Assembly (NCBI GenBank): GCA_963422565.1
Contig: OY730228.1
Location: 3,162,001 to 3,226,000 of the forward strand
DNA length: 64,000 nucleotides
From: G963422565 sp963422565
GTDB lineage: Bacteria; Pseudomonadota; Alphaproteobacteria; MPNO01
Reading direction: 5' to 3'
Numbering within the stretch: position 1 is the stretch's first letter; each line of letters begins with the position of its first letter. Position numbers and translations under genes: made by a program. Below are positions 43,297 through 54,800 of this stretch, piece by piece. A model generated the notes under the pieces. The model made no database searches. It had not been told where the DNA came from and worked only from the letters and a program-made list of their open reading frames with translations.

Positions 43297-45273
43297 TCAT
43301 ATGTCGATGTTCTTCATTTCCGCCGCGCGGTCCTGAATGAAGCCCAGCCGGAGCTCCGGCTTGCGGCCCATCAGCCTCTCCACCAGCCTGGCCGTGCCCT
43401 CCCCGGATGCGCCGCTATCGGCCTCGGACAGTGCGATGCGCCAGAGGCTGCGCTTGGCGGGGTCCATCGTGGTCTCCCGGAGCTGGGCCGGGGGCATCTC
43501 GCCGAGACCCTTGAAACGGCTGACCTCCACTCCCTTGCGGTTGGCGAATTCTTGCGCGACCAGCCGGTCCCTGTCGGCATCGTTACGGGCGAACAGGGTC
43601 TTGCCGCCATGGCTCAACCGATAGAGCGGCGGCGCCGCGACATGGAGATGGCCGTTCTCGATCAACGGGAGCATCTGGCGGAAGAAGAACGTGATCAGGA
43701 GCGCCGCGATATGCGCGCCGTCGACATCGGCGTCGGTCATGATGATGACGCGTTCGTAGCGCAGCGTGCGCTCGTCGTAGGACGCGCCGCTTCCGCAGCC
43801 GAGCGCCTGGACGAGATGGGCCAACTCCTGGTTCGTGCGCAGCTTTTCGCCCGTCGCGCTGGCGACGTTCAGGATCTTGCCGCGTAGCGGCAGGATCGCC
43901 TGGGTCTCGCGGTCTCGCGCCTGCTTGGCCGAACCGCTCGCCGAATCGCCTTCGACCAGGAATATCTCGGTTCCGCGAGCGACGGCGCGGCTGCAGTCGG
44001 TGAGCTTGCCGGGTAGGCGTGTCCGCCGCGTCGGGCTCTTGCGGGCGAGATCCTTGTCCTGACGCCGGCGCAGGCGATCCTCGGCGCGCTCGACGATATG
44101 GTCCAGCAGCGCGTTGGCGCCGGCGGGGTCTCCGGCGAGAAAATGGTCGAAATGGTCCTTGACCGCCTGGTCGATCGCGCGGGCGATCCCGGTGCTGGTC
44201 AGCTTCTCCTTGGTCTGGCCCTGGAACTGGGGGGCCCGGACGAAGACCGACAACAGGCCGCAGACATCGCCGGTCACGTCATCCGCCATGATTTGGCCGG
44301 CGCGCCGATTGCCGATCCGGGCGCCGTGAGATTTCAGCGCCCGCGTCAGAGCGGCGCGGAACCCCGCCTCATGCGTGCCGCCGAGCGGGGTCGGCACCGT
44401 GTTGCAATAGGAGCGCAGGAAAGCGTCGCCCTGCGGGACCCAGGCCAGTGCCCATTCGACCCGCCCCCCTGCGTCGTCCAAGGCGGCGTCGCCGGCAAAC
44501 GCGCTCCGGCCGACCGTCTGCCTGCCGTCGAGGGTCGTCGCGAGATACTCCCCGAGGCCTCCCGGAAAATGCAGCGTCTCGCGCGCCGGCACGTTGCCGA
44601 TCCCGGCACGGTCCGCATCGCAGCTCCAGCGTATCTCGACGCCCTTGAACAGATAGGCTTTGGACCGTGCCATCGCATGGAGGCGGTCCGCGCGAAACCC
44701 GGCCTCGGGGCCGAATATCTCGGGATCCGGATGGAAGCGCACCGCGGTGCCGCGCCGGTTGCGGACGCTCCCCTTATTCAGCAGCCGGGTGCAAGGTTCG
44801 CCACGGGCATAGCTCTGGCTCCAGGCGGTCTGATCGCGCACCACCTCGACCGTCATCCGGTCGCTCAACGCGTTGACCACCGAAATGCCCACGCCGTGCA
44901 GCCCGCCGGCGGTGCGGTAGACGTCGTTGCCGAACTTTCCGCCGGCATGCAGGGTGGTCATGACCACTTCCAGCGCGGACCGATCCTCGAAGCGGGGGTG
45001 CGACTCGACGGGGATACCGCGCCCGTTGTCGCGCACGGTCACCGCCCCCTCGGCGTCGAGCTCGAACTCGATCCAGGTCGCGTGACCCGCGACGGCTTCG
45101 TCCATCGCGTTGTCGAGGGCTTCGGCCGCCAGATGGTGCAGCGCCGCCTCGTCGGTGCCGCCGATGAACATGCCGGGCCGCCGGCGGACCGGCTCCAACC
45201 CCTCGAGAACCTCGATGTCCGCGGCGGAGTAGCGAACGCCGGGTGGGGATTTCCGAACGGCTGGATCGACCAT
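43297..45273 (-). CDS. parE: DNA topoisomerase IV subunit B
   Basis: ATPase subunit of topoisomerase IV, which decatenates daughter chromosomes; 658 residues. The GHKL ATPase region has EALDNAMDEAVAG, VRDNGRGIPVE, LHAGGKFGNDVYRTAGGLHGVGISVVNALS. The TOPRIM domain has EIFLVEGDSASGSAKQARDRETQAILPLRGKILNV and IIMTDADVDGAHI. The C-terminal RFKGLGEMPPAQLRETTMDP is shared with GyrB. Length and the compact C-terminus without the GyrB insertion favour ParE. The start is ATG 45273; an upstream extension to 45354 is open but not conserved-looking. parC is not nearby. Confidence 0.92.
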   Translation of the reverse strand: MVDPAVRKSPPGVRYSAADIEVLEGLEPVRRRPGMFIGGTDEAALHHLAAEALDNAMDEAVAGHATWIEFELDAEGAVTVRDNGRGIPVESHPRFEDRSALEVVMTTLHAGGKFGNDVYRTAGGLHGVGISVVNALSDRMTVEVVRDQTAWSQSYARGEPCTRLLNKGSVRNRRGTAVRFHPDPEIFGPEAGFRADRLHAMARSKAYLFKGVEIRWSCDADRAGIGNVPARETLHFPGGLGEYLATTLDGRQTVGRSAFAGDAALDDAGGRVEWALAWVPQGDAFLRSYCNTVPTPLGGTHEAGFRAALTRALKSHGARIGNRRAGQIMADDVTGDVCGLLSVFVRAPQFQGQTKEKLTSTGIARAIDQAVKDHFDHFLAGDPAGANALLDHIVERAEDRLRRRQDKDLARKSPTRRTRLPGKLTDCSRAVARGTEIFLVEGDSASGSAKQARDRETQAILPLRGKILNVASATGEKLRTNQELAHLVQALGCGSGASYDERTLRYERVIIMTDADVDGAHIAALLITFFFRQMLPLIENGHLHVAAPPLYRLSHGGKTLFARNDADRDRLVAQEFANRKGVEVSRFKGLGEMPPAQLRETTMDPAKRSLWRIALSEADSGASGEGTARLVERLMGRKPELRLGFIQDRAAEMKNIDI

Positions 45274-45840
45274 GTCGAGATGTTTGCGAACCGGGAAGGA
45301 GTAACGCAGCGGAACACATAATGCAGCGTATGAAATCGGTTGCAACATCAACATTCTGTATGCGTACCAGGGGCGGGATGAGCCGCCTTCGCCGATGAGT
45401 TCAACACCCTCGGACCGCAGCAGGCACTTGCCGGACCGACACCCGCCCGATACCTTGCCAAGCAGACGGCCAAGGATGATCTTCTGCCTTATATGTCCTG
45501 AACCAGGACAAGGGGTTGCTCGGAGATCACATGATCCTTATGGTAGGAGAGCTGCGGCCCGGCGGGACGCTGATCGAAACCACGATCCAGAAGTCTGCGT
45601 GATCCGCTTCGACGCTGCCGGCCGCCGGCCTTCAGAAGAGAGAACAGCCGCATTCGACGGCTTTCGGCATCTCCGAACCCTCGAGAATCGACTTTCCCCA
45701 TGATTCTACCTGAACGAAGATGGGCCGGACCGGCTCGAACCCTCTACGCTGCAATGCCGCGCGATGGGCGAGAATGGACGGTTCGGTCGCCAACACGGCT
45801 CTCTCGTTCGACAGATCTCGACCGAATCGCGTAGCACCCC
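45274..45840. other. Intergenic region between parE and the giant repeat gene
   Basis: A 567-base divergent spacer that must hold promoters for parE (minus) and the giant gene (plus). An ATG frame of 102 codons at 45395-45703 has no convincing binding site or motif. TGTCCT-GAACC-AGGACA at 45494-45510 is a perfect 6-bp inverted repeat that could be an operator. A very short frame at 45531-45602 is preceded by GGAG but encodes only 23 residues. I found no promoter I trust for the giant gene. Confidence 0.45.
45318..45345 (-). promoter_or_regulatory. Candidate parE promoter
   Basis: On the minus strand TTGCAA (45345-45340) and CATTAT (45323-45318) are 16 bases apart and each match four of six consensus positions. 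The predicted start is about 40 bases upstream of the ATG at 45273. Confidence 0.4.
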
Positions 45841-48800
45841 ATGCCGATACCCGTCCGCGTTGCGTGGCAGGCGACCGCCGCGCTCGGCGCTCTCGCGTGG
45901 CTCGCCGGCGCGTTTTCGCCGCTGGCCCACGCGCAGGCTCCCGCCCCTCCCTCCCTGACGCTGGCCGCAGTACCGTCGTCGATCGGCGAGGCTGCGGGCT
46001 CCGTGCACGAAGTGACGGTGACGGTGACGCTGAGCCGCCCTGCCGCCGCGCGCCTCGAGGTACCGCTGACCATCAAGGGCACAGCGACGCGCGGCACGGA
46101 CTACTTCCTTTCCGGCATCGAGAGCATCTTCATCGCTTCCGGCGCGCGCAGCGGGAGCACCAAATTTTCCATAAAGCCGGAAAGGGATAGAGAGATTGAG
46201 GTAGGCGGCGAAACTATCTTGATCGGCACTGATCTCGACGGTTACCGGGTACGGCCAGCCGAGATCGAACTCGTCGAAGATTCTGCGCTACCGAGAAAAG
46301 TCCCCGCGTCCAATGTCGAAGTCTCTCCGGGTTGGGGCTACAACATTGTTACATGGGGAACGATCGTCGCAAATCCGTCCGTGACCGAGTACCAAGTCTG
46401 GTCTCAAAGCAAGCCGTGGAACGACAATAGCGACGGATGGGGAGATTGGATCGAAGCCCACACGGCTCCACACGGCCCCGTCTCCTACCGATGGACCCAT
46501 TACAGGAATGTGAGTCCCGATAGGATATATCGCTACCGCCTGCGCGCCGTCAACGCGCTTGGCGCCGGCCCTTGGTCGGATATGTTTCCGCAAGGAGGGG
46601 TCCAGCCCCGCCCGGAACACCCCGAACTCAGGGTGGATAGCGGGGACGGGGAAGCCGTTCTCCGTTGGCGTCGCGGCCCGGCCAGCGTCAACGGCTGGTA
46701 CTACCGCCAGAAGGACTCGCCCACCGTATATGGCGGGCCGTGGGTCCTGATTCCCGGCAGCGGCGCGGCGACCACCAGCCACACCGTGACCGGTCTGACG
46801 AACGGCCAAGGCTACTACTTCTCGTTGCGAGCGAGCAATGGCCCGCCCGGCTCCTCACCCAGGTCGGGCGCCATGGGCCGGCCGTCGACGCCCGTTCTGG
46901 TCGTCCCGCAAGCGAAGCTCTTCGACGTGGAATTTTCCCGAACGAGCTATACGGCGGACGAAGGAGGCAGCGCCGTCACGATAGAGATCGCACTGGACAG
47001 GCAGGCGGGTCGCGCGCTGACGATCCCGATCGATGTCGCGCCGGGCGCCGGGACCGCGGCGACCGACTACACGGTCGCCGGTCTCGTCGACGGCGCGCTC
47101 CTCTTTGCGAGCGGCGAGCGCCGCAAGACCTTCACCGTCCGGCCCAACCAGGACGCCGACATCCGGGATGAGCAGGTGAACCTGGCCTTCGGCAGACTCC
47201 CGGGCGGGGTGTCTCCCGTCCGGTCGAAGGACGGGGCGACGGTCGCCATCACCGACGACGACCGCGCGGTCAGCCAGAATGTGTGGGTTTCACTGACGCC
47301 GAACACCCTGACGGTGACCGAGGGCCAGCCGGCCCGCTTCGTGGTGACGCTGTCGACCACGCCCGCGAGCGACGTCGTGGTGAACTATGCGACGCGCGGC
47401 GGCAGCGCGACGGCAGGGGCGGACTACACAGAGACGACCGGAACGCTGACGTTCACGCCGTCCGGGGCTCGGTCGCGCGAGATCGTCGTGCCGACCCTCG
47501 ACGACAGCGAGACCGAGGCGCCGCATGAGACGTTCACGCTGACTCTGAGCGAGGACCCAGACCACCCGCTGGCGGCGAGCGGAGCACGGTTGGGTTCAAT
47601 CCAAGCGTCGCTTTCGATCCATGACAACGATAACAGACCGCCTGCGCCCACCCGGGGTCTCGTCGTCGCATCGGAAGGGATCAGCCCGGGCGGGTCGATC
47701 GAAGTCGGCTGGGATGGGGTCTCTGCGACCCCGCCGGTGAGCCGCTACATGCTCGAATATCAGGAGAATACGAGGAGTAGCTGGTCCGATTGGAAACGCC
47801 TGTTTCCGTTTGTCGGGGGACGGTCTCAATACAGATACGTTCATACCGACTCTACAAACCCTCTTCCGGCCGGAAGGTATCGCTACCGCGTGCGCGCAGA
47901 AAATAGTCGAGGAGAAGGGCGGTGGTCGCGTGCGTTCCCGAGTGCTGGCGTCCATGCGAACGGCATTTTCCCAGTCGCGGATATTTCCACGATCTCCTTG
48001 CGCGCGGTGCCATGGAACAGAGCGATGCAGCTCACGTGGCGAACGACCAGAAGAACGGCAAGCGTCACCGGGTGGCAAGTTCGTTACCGCCGCGCATCCG
48101 GCGGCAGCTGGACATCGTGGGACAGGATCTCCGGAAGCGACTCGCGGACCACCAATCATACGATACGCGGCCTCCGAAACAACATCGTCTATGAATTCGA
48201 GTTGCGCGCGATCAACCCCGGCGGCGTGAGCCTGCTGCAAAAGATCGAAGCTGCCCCACTTTTGCCGATCTCGGTAGAGTTCAGCCGGAGAGAGTACTAC
48301 GTCGAGGAAGGCGGCCAGGCAGTGGAAATCGGCGTTTGGCTGCATCCGACTGCGGACCGAGAGATAAAGATTCCCATTCTGTCTACTCCCGGAGAAAATA
48401 CTCAGGCGAGCGACTATGCGATCACCGGTCTGACGGATGGCGCGCTTGTTTTATCGGCCGGTGAGCGCCGAAAAACATTCTCTTTCCAAGCTCGACAAGA
48501 CATAGACGGAAACGACGAATCCGTAGTCTTGGGCTTCGGTTCACTGCAGACCAATGTCAATATAGGCACGCAATCTACCACCTATGTCGCCATCGACGAC
48601 GACGAGCCCGGGACGTTGTCGGTGACTCCCACCGACGCGGAAGAAGGCAATAAAATCAGATTCGATGTGACCCTTCTGAGACCGGTGCTGAAGGAGACGA
48701 TCATCAGCTATTCCGCCGTTGGTGGCAGCGCGAAGGAAGGCGAAGAATACACTCTTCCGTTCCCGGCTACCCTGAGAATTCCTCCCAATGGCACCACCGG

Positions 48801-51800
48801 CTTCATTGAAATAAGTACCCAACAGGATCAGATAGATGAGGAGGACGAAACTCTGACGCTCCAGTTCGTCGGTTCCACGCTGTCGACCGTTTTGAGTACG
48901 GCCAAGATCATAGACGACGACACTGCCGGGGTGCGGGTGGGAGCGGCGAGCAACGGCGGGGCGACCACGGAGGGGGGTGGCACGGACACGTTCACGGTGG
49001 TGCTGACGAGCGAGCCCGTGGCGGACGTGACGATTCCGGTGCGGAGCACGCATCCCGACGAGGGGGTGGTGGACAAGGACAGCCTGACCTTCAAGCCGTC
49101 GGACTGGAGCACGGCGCAGACGGTGACGGTGACCGGGGTGGACGACGACATGGACGACGGCACCCAGCATTACCGGGTGATGCTGCGTCCGGCGTCGAGC
49201 CGGGACGCGAAGTACGACGGGCTCGACCCTGCGGATGTGCGCCTCGCCAACACCGACGACGACGCGACGCCGGGGGGGATCGTCCTCACCCTGGACAAGA
49301 GCAGCATCGCCGAGGGGGGCGGCGAGACCGAGGTGACGGTGACGGCGGCGGTGAGCGGCTCGATCACCTATGCCGAGACGGTGACGGTGACGGTCGCGGT
49401 GGCGGGGTCGGGGACGGACGGGGCGGTGGACTTCGGAGCGGTCACGGGCTTCGACATCGTCATCCCGGCCGGCAGCGCCAGCGCGACGGGGAAGTTCAAG
49501 ATCACGCCGACCGCCGACAGCATCGACGAGAGCGACGAGACGGTGACGGTCTCGGGGACGGCGAGCAACCGCGCCACGGTCACCAGCGCGACCCTGGCGC
49601 TGACCGACGACGACGCGACGCCGGGGGGGATCGTCCTCACCCTGGACAAGAGCAGCATCGCCGAGGGGGGCGGCGAGACCGAGGTGACGGTGACGGCGGC
49701 GGTGAGCGGCTCGACCACCTATGCCGAGACGGTGACGGTGACGGTCGCGGTGGCGGGGTCGGGGACGGACGGGGCGGTGGACTTCGGAGCGGTCACGGGC
49801 TTCGACATCGTCATCCCGGCCGGCAGCGCCAGCGCGACGGGGAAGTTCAAGATCACGCCGACCGCCGACAGCATCGACGAGAGCGACGAGACGGTGACGG
49901 TCTCGGGGACGGCGAGCAACCGCGCCACGGTCACCAGCGCGACCCTGGCGCTGACCGACGACGACGCGACGCCGGGGGGGATCGTCCTCACCCTGGACAA
50001 GAGCAGCATCGCCGAGGGGGGCGGCGAGACCGAGGTGACGGTGACGGCGGCGGTGAGCGGCTCGACCACCTATGCCGAGACGGTGACGGTGACGGTCGCG
50101 GTGGCGGGGTCGGGGACGGACGGGGCGGTGGACTTCGGAGCGGTCACGGGCTTCGACATCGTCATCCCGGCCGGCAGCGCCAGCGCGACGGGGAAGTTCA
50201 AGATCACGCCGACCGCCGACAGCATCGACGAGAGCGACGAGACGGTGACGGTCTCGGGGACGGCGAGCAACCGCGCCACGGTCACCAGCGCGACCCTGGC
50301 GCTGACCGACGACGACGCGACGCCGGGGGGGATCGTCCTCACCCTGGACAAGAGCAGCATCGCCGAGGGGGGCGGCGAGACCGAGGTGACGGTGACGGCG
50401 GCGGTGAGCGGCTCGACCACCTATGCCGAGACGGTGACGGTGACGGTCGCGGTGGCGGGGTCGGGGACGGACGGGGCGGTGGACTTCGGAGCGGTCACGG
50501 GCTTCGACATCGTCATCCCGGCCGGCAGCGCCAGCGCGACGGGGAAGTTCAAGATCACGCCGACCGCCGACAGCATCGACGAGAGCGACGAGACGGTGAC
50601 GGTCTCGGGGACGGCGAGCAACCGCGCCACGGTCACCAGCGCGACCCTGGCGCTGACCGACGACGACGCGACGCCGGGGGGGATCGTCCTCACCCTGGAC
50701 AAGAGCAGCATCGCCGAGGGGGGCGGCGAGACCGAGGTGACGGTGACGGCGGCGGTGAGCGGCTCGACCACCTATGCCGAGACGGTGACGGTGACGGTCG
50801 CGGTGGCGGGGTCGGGGACGGACGGGGCGGTGGACTTCGGAGCGGTCACGGGCTTCGACATCGTCATCCCGGCCGGCAGCGCCAGCGCGACGGGGAAGTT
50901 CAAGATCACGCCGACCGCCGACAGCATCGACGAGAGCGACGAGACGGTGACGGTCTCGGGGACGGCGAGCAACCGCGCCACGGTCACCAGCGCGACCCTG
51001 GCGCTGACCGACGACGACGCGACGCCGGGGGGGATCGTCCTCACCCTGGACAAGAGCAGCATCGCCGAGGGGGGCGGCGAGACCGAGGTGACGGTGACGG
51101 CGGCGGTGAGCGGCTCGACCACCTATGCCGAGACGGTGACGGTGACGGTCGCGGTGGCGGGGTCGGGGACGGACGGGGCGGTGGACTTCGGAGCGGTCAC
51201 GGGCTTCGACATCGTCATCCCGGCCGGCAGCGCCAGCGCGACGGGGAAGTTCAAGATCACGCCGACCGCCGACAGCATCGACGAGAGCGACGAGACGGTG
51301 ACGGTCTCGGGGACGGCGAGCAACCGCGCCACGGTCACCAGCGCGACCCTGGCGCTGACCGACGACGACGCGACGCCGGGGGGGATCGTCCTCACCCTGG
51401 ACAAGAGCAGCATCGCCGAGGGGGGCGGCGAGACCGAGGTGACGGTGACGGCGGCGGTGAGCGGCTCGACCACCTATGCCGAGACGGTGACGGTGACGGT
51501 CGCGGTGGCGGGGTCGGGGACGGACGGGGCGGTGGACTTCGGAGCGGTCACGGGCTTCGACATCGTCATCCCGGCCGGCAGCGCCAGCGCGACGGGGAAG
51601 TTCAAGATCACGCCGACCGCCGACAGCATCGACGAGAGCGACGAGACGGTGACGGTCTCGGGGACGGCGAGCAACCGCGCCACGGTCACCAGCGCGACCC
51701 TGGCGCTGACCGACGACGACGCGACGCCGGGGGGGATCGTCCTCACCCTGGACAAGAGCAGCATCGCCGAGGGGGGCGGCGAGACCGAGGTGACGGTGAC

Positions 51801-54800
51801 GGCGGCGGTGAGCGGCTCGACCACCTATGCCGAGACGGTGACGGTGACGGTCGCGGTGGCGGGGTCGGGGACGGACGGGGCGGTGGACTTCGGAGCGGTC
51901 ACGGGCTTCGACATCGTCATCCCGGCCGGCAGCGCCAGCGCGACGGGGAAGTTCAAGATCACGCCGACCGCCGACAGCATCGACGAGAGCGACGAGACGG
52001 TGACGGTCTCGGGGACGGCGAGCAACCGCGCCACGGTCACCAGCGCGACCCTGGCGCTGACCGACGACGACGCGACGCCGGGGGGGATCGTCCTCACCCT
52101 GGACAAGAGCAGCATCGCCGAGGGGGGCGGCGAGACCGAGGTGACGGTGACGGCGGCGGTGAGCGGCTCGATCACCTATGCCGAGACGGTGACGGTGACG
52201 GTCGCGGTGGCGGGCTCGGGGACGGACGGGGCGGTGGACTTCGGAGCGGTCACGGGCTTCGACATCGTCATCCCGGCCGGCAGCGCCAGCGCGACGGGGA
52301 AGTTCAAGATCACGCCGACCGCCGACAGCATCGACGAGAGCGACGAGACGGTGACGGTCTCGGGGACGGCGAGCAACCGCGCCACGGTCACCAGCGCGAC
52401 CCTGGCGCTGACCGACGACGACGCGACGCCGGGGGGGATCGTCCTCACCCTGGACAAGAGCAGCATCGCCGAGGGGGGCGGCGAGACCGAGGTGACGGTG
52501 ACGGCGGCGGTGAGCGGCTCGACCACCTATGCCGAGACGGTGACGGTGACGGTCGCGGTGGCGGGGTCGGGGACGGACGGGGCGGTGGACTTCGGAGCGG
52601 TCACGGGCTTCGACATCGTCATCCCGGCCGGCAGCGCCAGCGCGACGGGGAAGTTCAAGATCACGCCGACCGCCGACAGCATCGACGAGAGCGACGAGAC
52701 GGTGACGGTCTCGGGGACGGCGAGCAACCGCGCCACGGTCACCAGCGCGACCCTGGCGCTGACCGACGACGACGCGACGCCGGGGGGGATCGTCCTCACC
52801 CTGGACAAGAGCAGCATCGCCGAGGGGGGCGGCGAGACCGAGGTGACGGTGACGGCGGCGGTGAGCGGCTCGACCACCTATGCCGAGACGGTGACGGTGA
52901 CGGTCGCGGTGGCGGGGTCGGGGACGGACGGGGCGGTGGACTTCGGAGCGGTCACGGGCTTCGACATCGTCATCCCGGCCGGCAGCGCCAGCGCGACGGG
53001 GAAGTTCAAGATCACGCCGACCGCCGACAGCATCGACGAGAGCGACGAGACGGTGACGGTCTCGGGGACGGCGAGCAACCGCGCCACGGTCACCAGCGCG
53101 ACCCTGGCGCTGACCGACGACGACGCGACGCCGGGGGGGATCGTCCTCACCCTGGACAAGAGCAGCATCGCCGAGGGGGGCGGCGAGACCGAGGTGACGG
53201 TGACGGCGGCGGTGAGCGGCTCGACCACCTATGCCGAGACGGTGACGGTGACGGTCGCGGTGGCGGGGTCGGGGACGGACGGGGCGGTGGACTTCGGAGC
53301 GGTCACGGGCTTCGACATCGTCATCCCGGCCGGCAGCGCCAGCGCGACGGGGAAGTTCAAGATCACGCCGACCGCCGACAGCATCGACGAGAGCGACGAG
53401 ACGGTGACGGTCTCGGGGACGGCGAGCAACCGCGCCACGGTCACCAGCGCGACCCTGGCGCTGACCGACGACGACGCGACGCCGGGGGGGATCGTCCTCA
53501 CCCTGGACAAGAGCAGCATCGCCGAGGGGGGCGGCGAGACCGAGGTGACGGTGACGGCGGCGGTGAGCGGCTCGACCACCTATGCCGAGACGGTGACGGT
53601 GACGGTCGCGGTGGCGGGGTCGGGGACGGACGGGGCGGTGGACTTCGGAGCGGTCACGGGCTTCGACATCGTCATCCCGGCCGGCAGCGCCAGCGCGACG
53701 GGGAAGTTCAAGATCACGCCGACCGCCGACAGCATCGACGAGAGCGACGAGACGGTGACGGTCTCGGGGACGGCGAGCAACCGCGCCACGGTCACCAGCG
53801 CGACCCTGGCGCTGACCGACGACGACGCGACGCCGGGGGGGATCGTCCTCACCCTGGACAAGAGCAGCATCGCCGAGGGGGGCGGCGAGACCGAGGTGAC
53901 GGTGACGGCGGCGGTGAGCGGCTCGACCACCTATGCCGAGACGGTGACGGTGACGGTCGCGGTGGCGGGGTCGGGGACGGACGGGGCGGTGGACTTCGGA
54001 GCGGTCACGGGCTTCGACATCGTCATCCCGGCCGGCAGCGCCAGCGCGACGGGGAAGTTCAAGATCACGCCGACCGCCGACAGCATCGACGAGAGCGACG
54101 AGACGGTGACGGTCTCGGGGACGGCGAGCAACCGCGCCACGGTCACCAGCGCGACCCTGGCGCTGACCGACGACGACGCGACGCCGGGGGGGATCGTCCT
54201 CACCCTGGACAAGAGCAGCATCGCCGAGGGGGGCGGCGAGACCGAGGTGACGGTGACGGCGGCGGTGAGCGGCTCGACCACCTATGCCGAGACGGTGACG
54301 GTGACGGTCGCGGTGGCGGGGTCGGGGACGGACGGGGCGGTGGACTTCGGAGCGGTCACGGGCTTCGACATCGTCATCCCGGCCGGCAGCGCCAGCGCGA
54401 CGGGGAAGTTCAAGATCACGCCGACCGCCGACAGCATCGACGAGAGCGACGAGACGGTGACGGTCTCGGGGACGGCGAGCAACCGCGCCACGGTCACCAG
54501 CGCGACCCTGGCGCTGACCGACGACGACGCGACGCCGGGGGGGATCGTCCTCACCCTGGACAAGAGCAGCATCGCCGAGGGGGGCGGCGAGACCGAGGTG
54601 ACGGTGACGGCGGCGGTGAGCGGCTCGACCACCTATGCCGAGACGGTGACGGTGACGGTCGCGGTGGCGGGCTCGGGGACGGACGGGGCGGTGGACTTCG
54701 GAGCGGTCACGGGCTTCGACATCGTCATCCCGGCCGGCAGCGCCAGCGCGACGGGGAAGTTCAAGATCACGCCGACCGCCGACAGCATCGACGAGAGCGA

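Noticed and set aside
43297..45273. Annotation as gyrB
   Set aside because: Length of 658 residues and the compact C-terminus fit ParE better; GyrB is usually longer, about 800 residues.
45395..45703. A 102-codon frame before the giant gene
   Set aside because: Arg/Pro/His-rich translation without motif or ribosome binding site; probably chance in GC-rich DNA.
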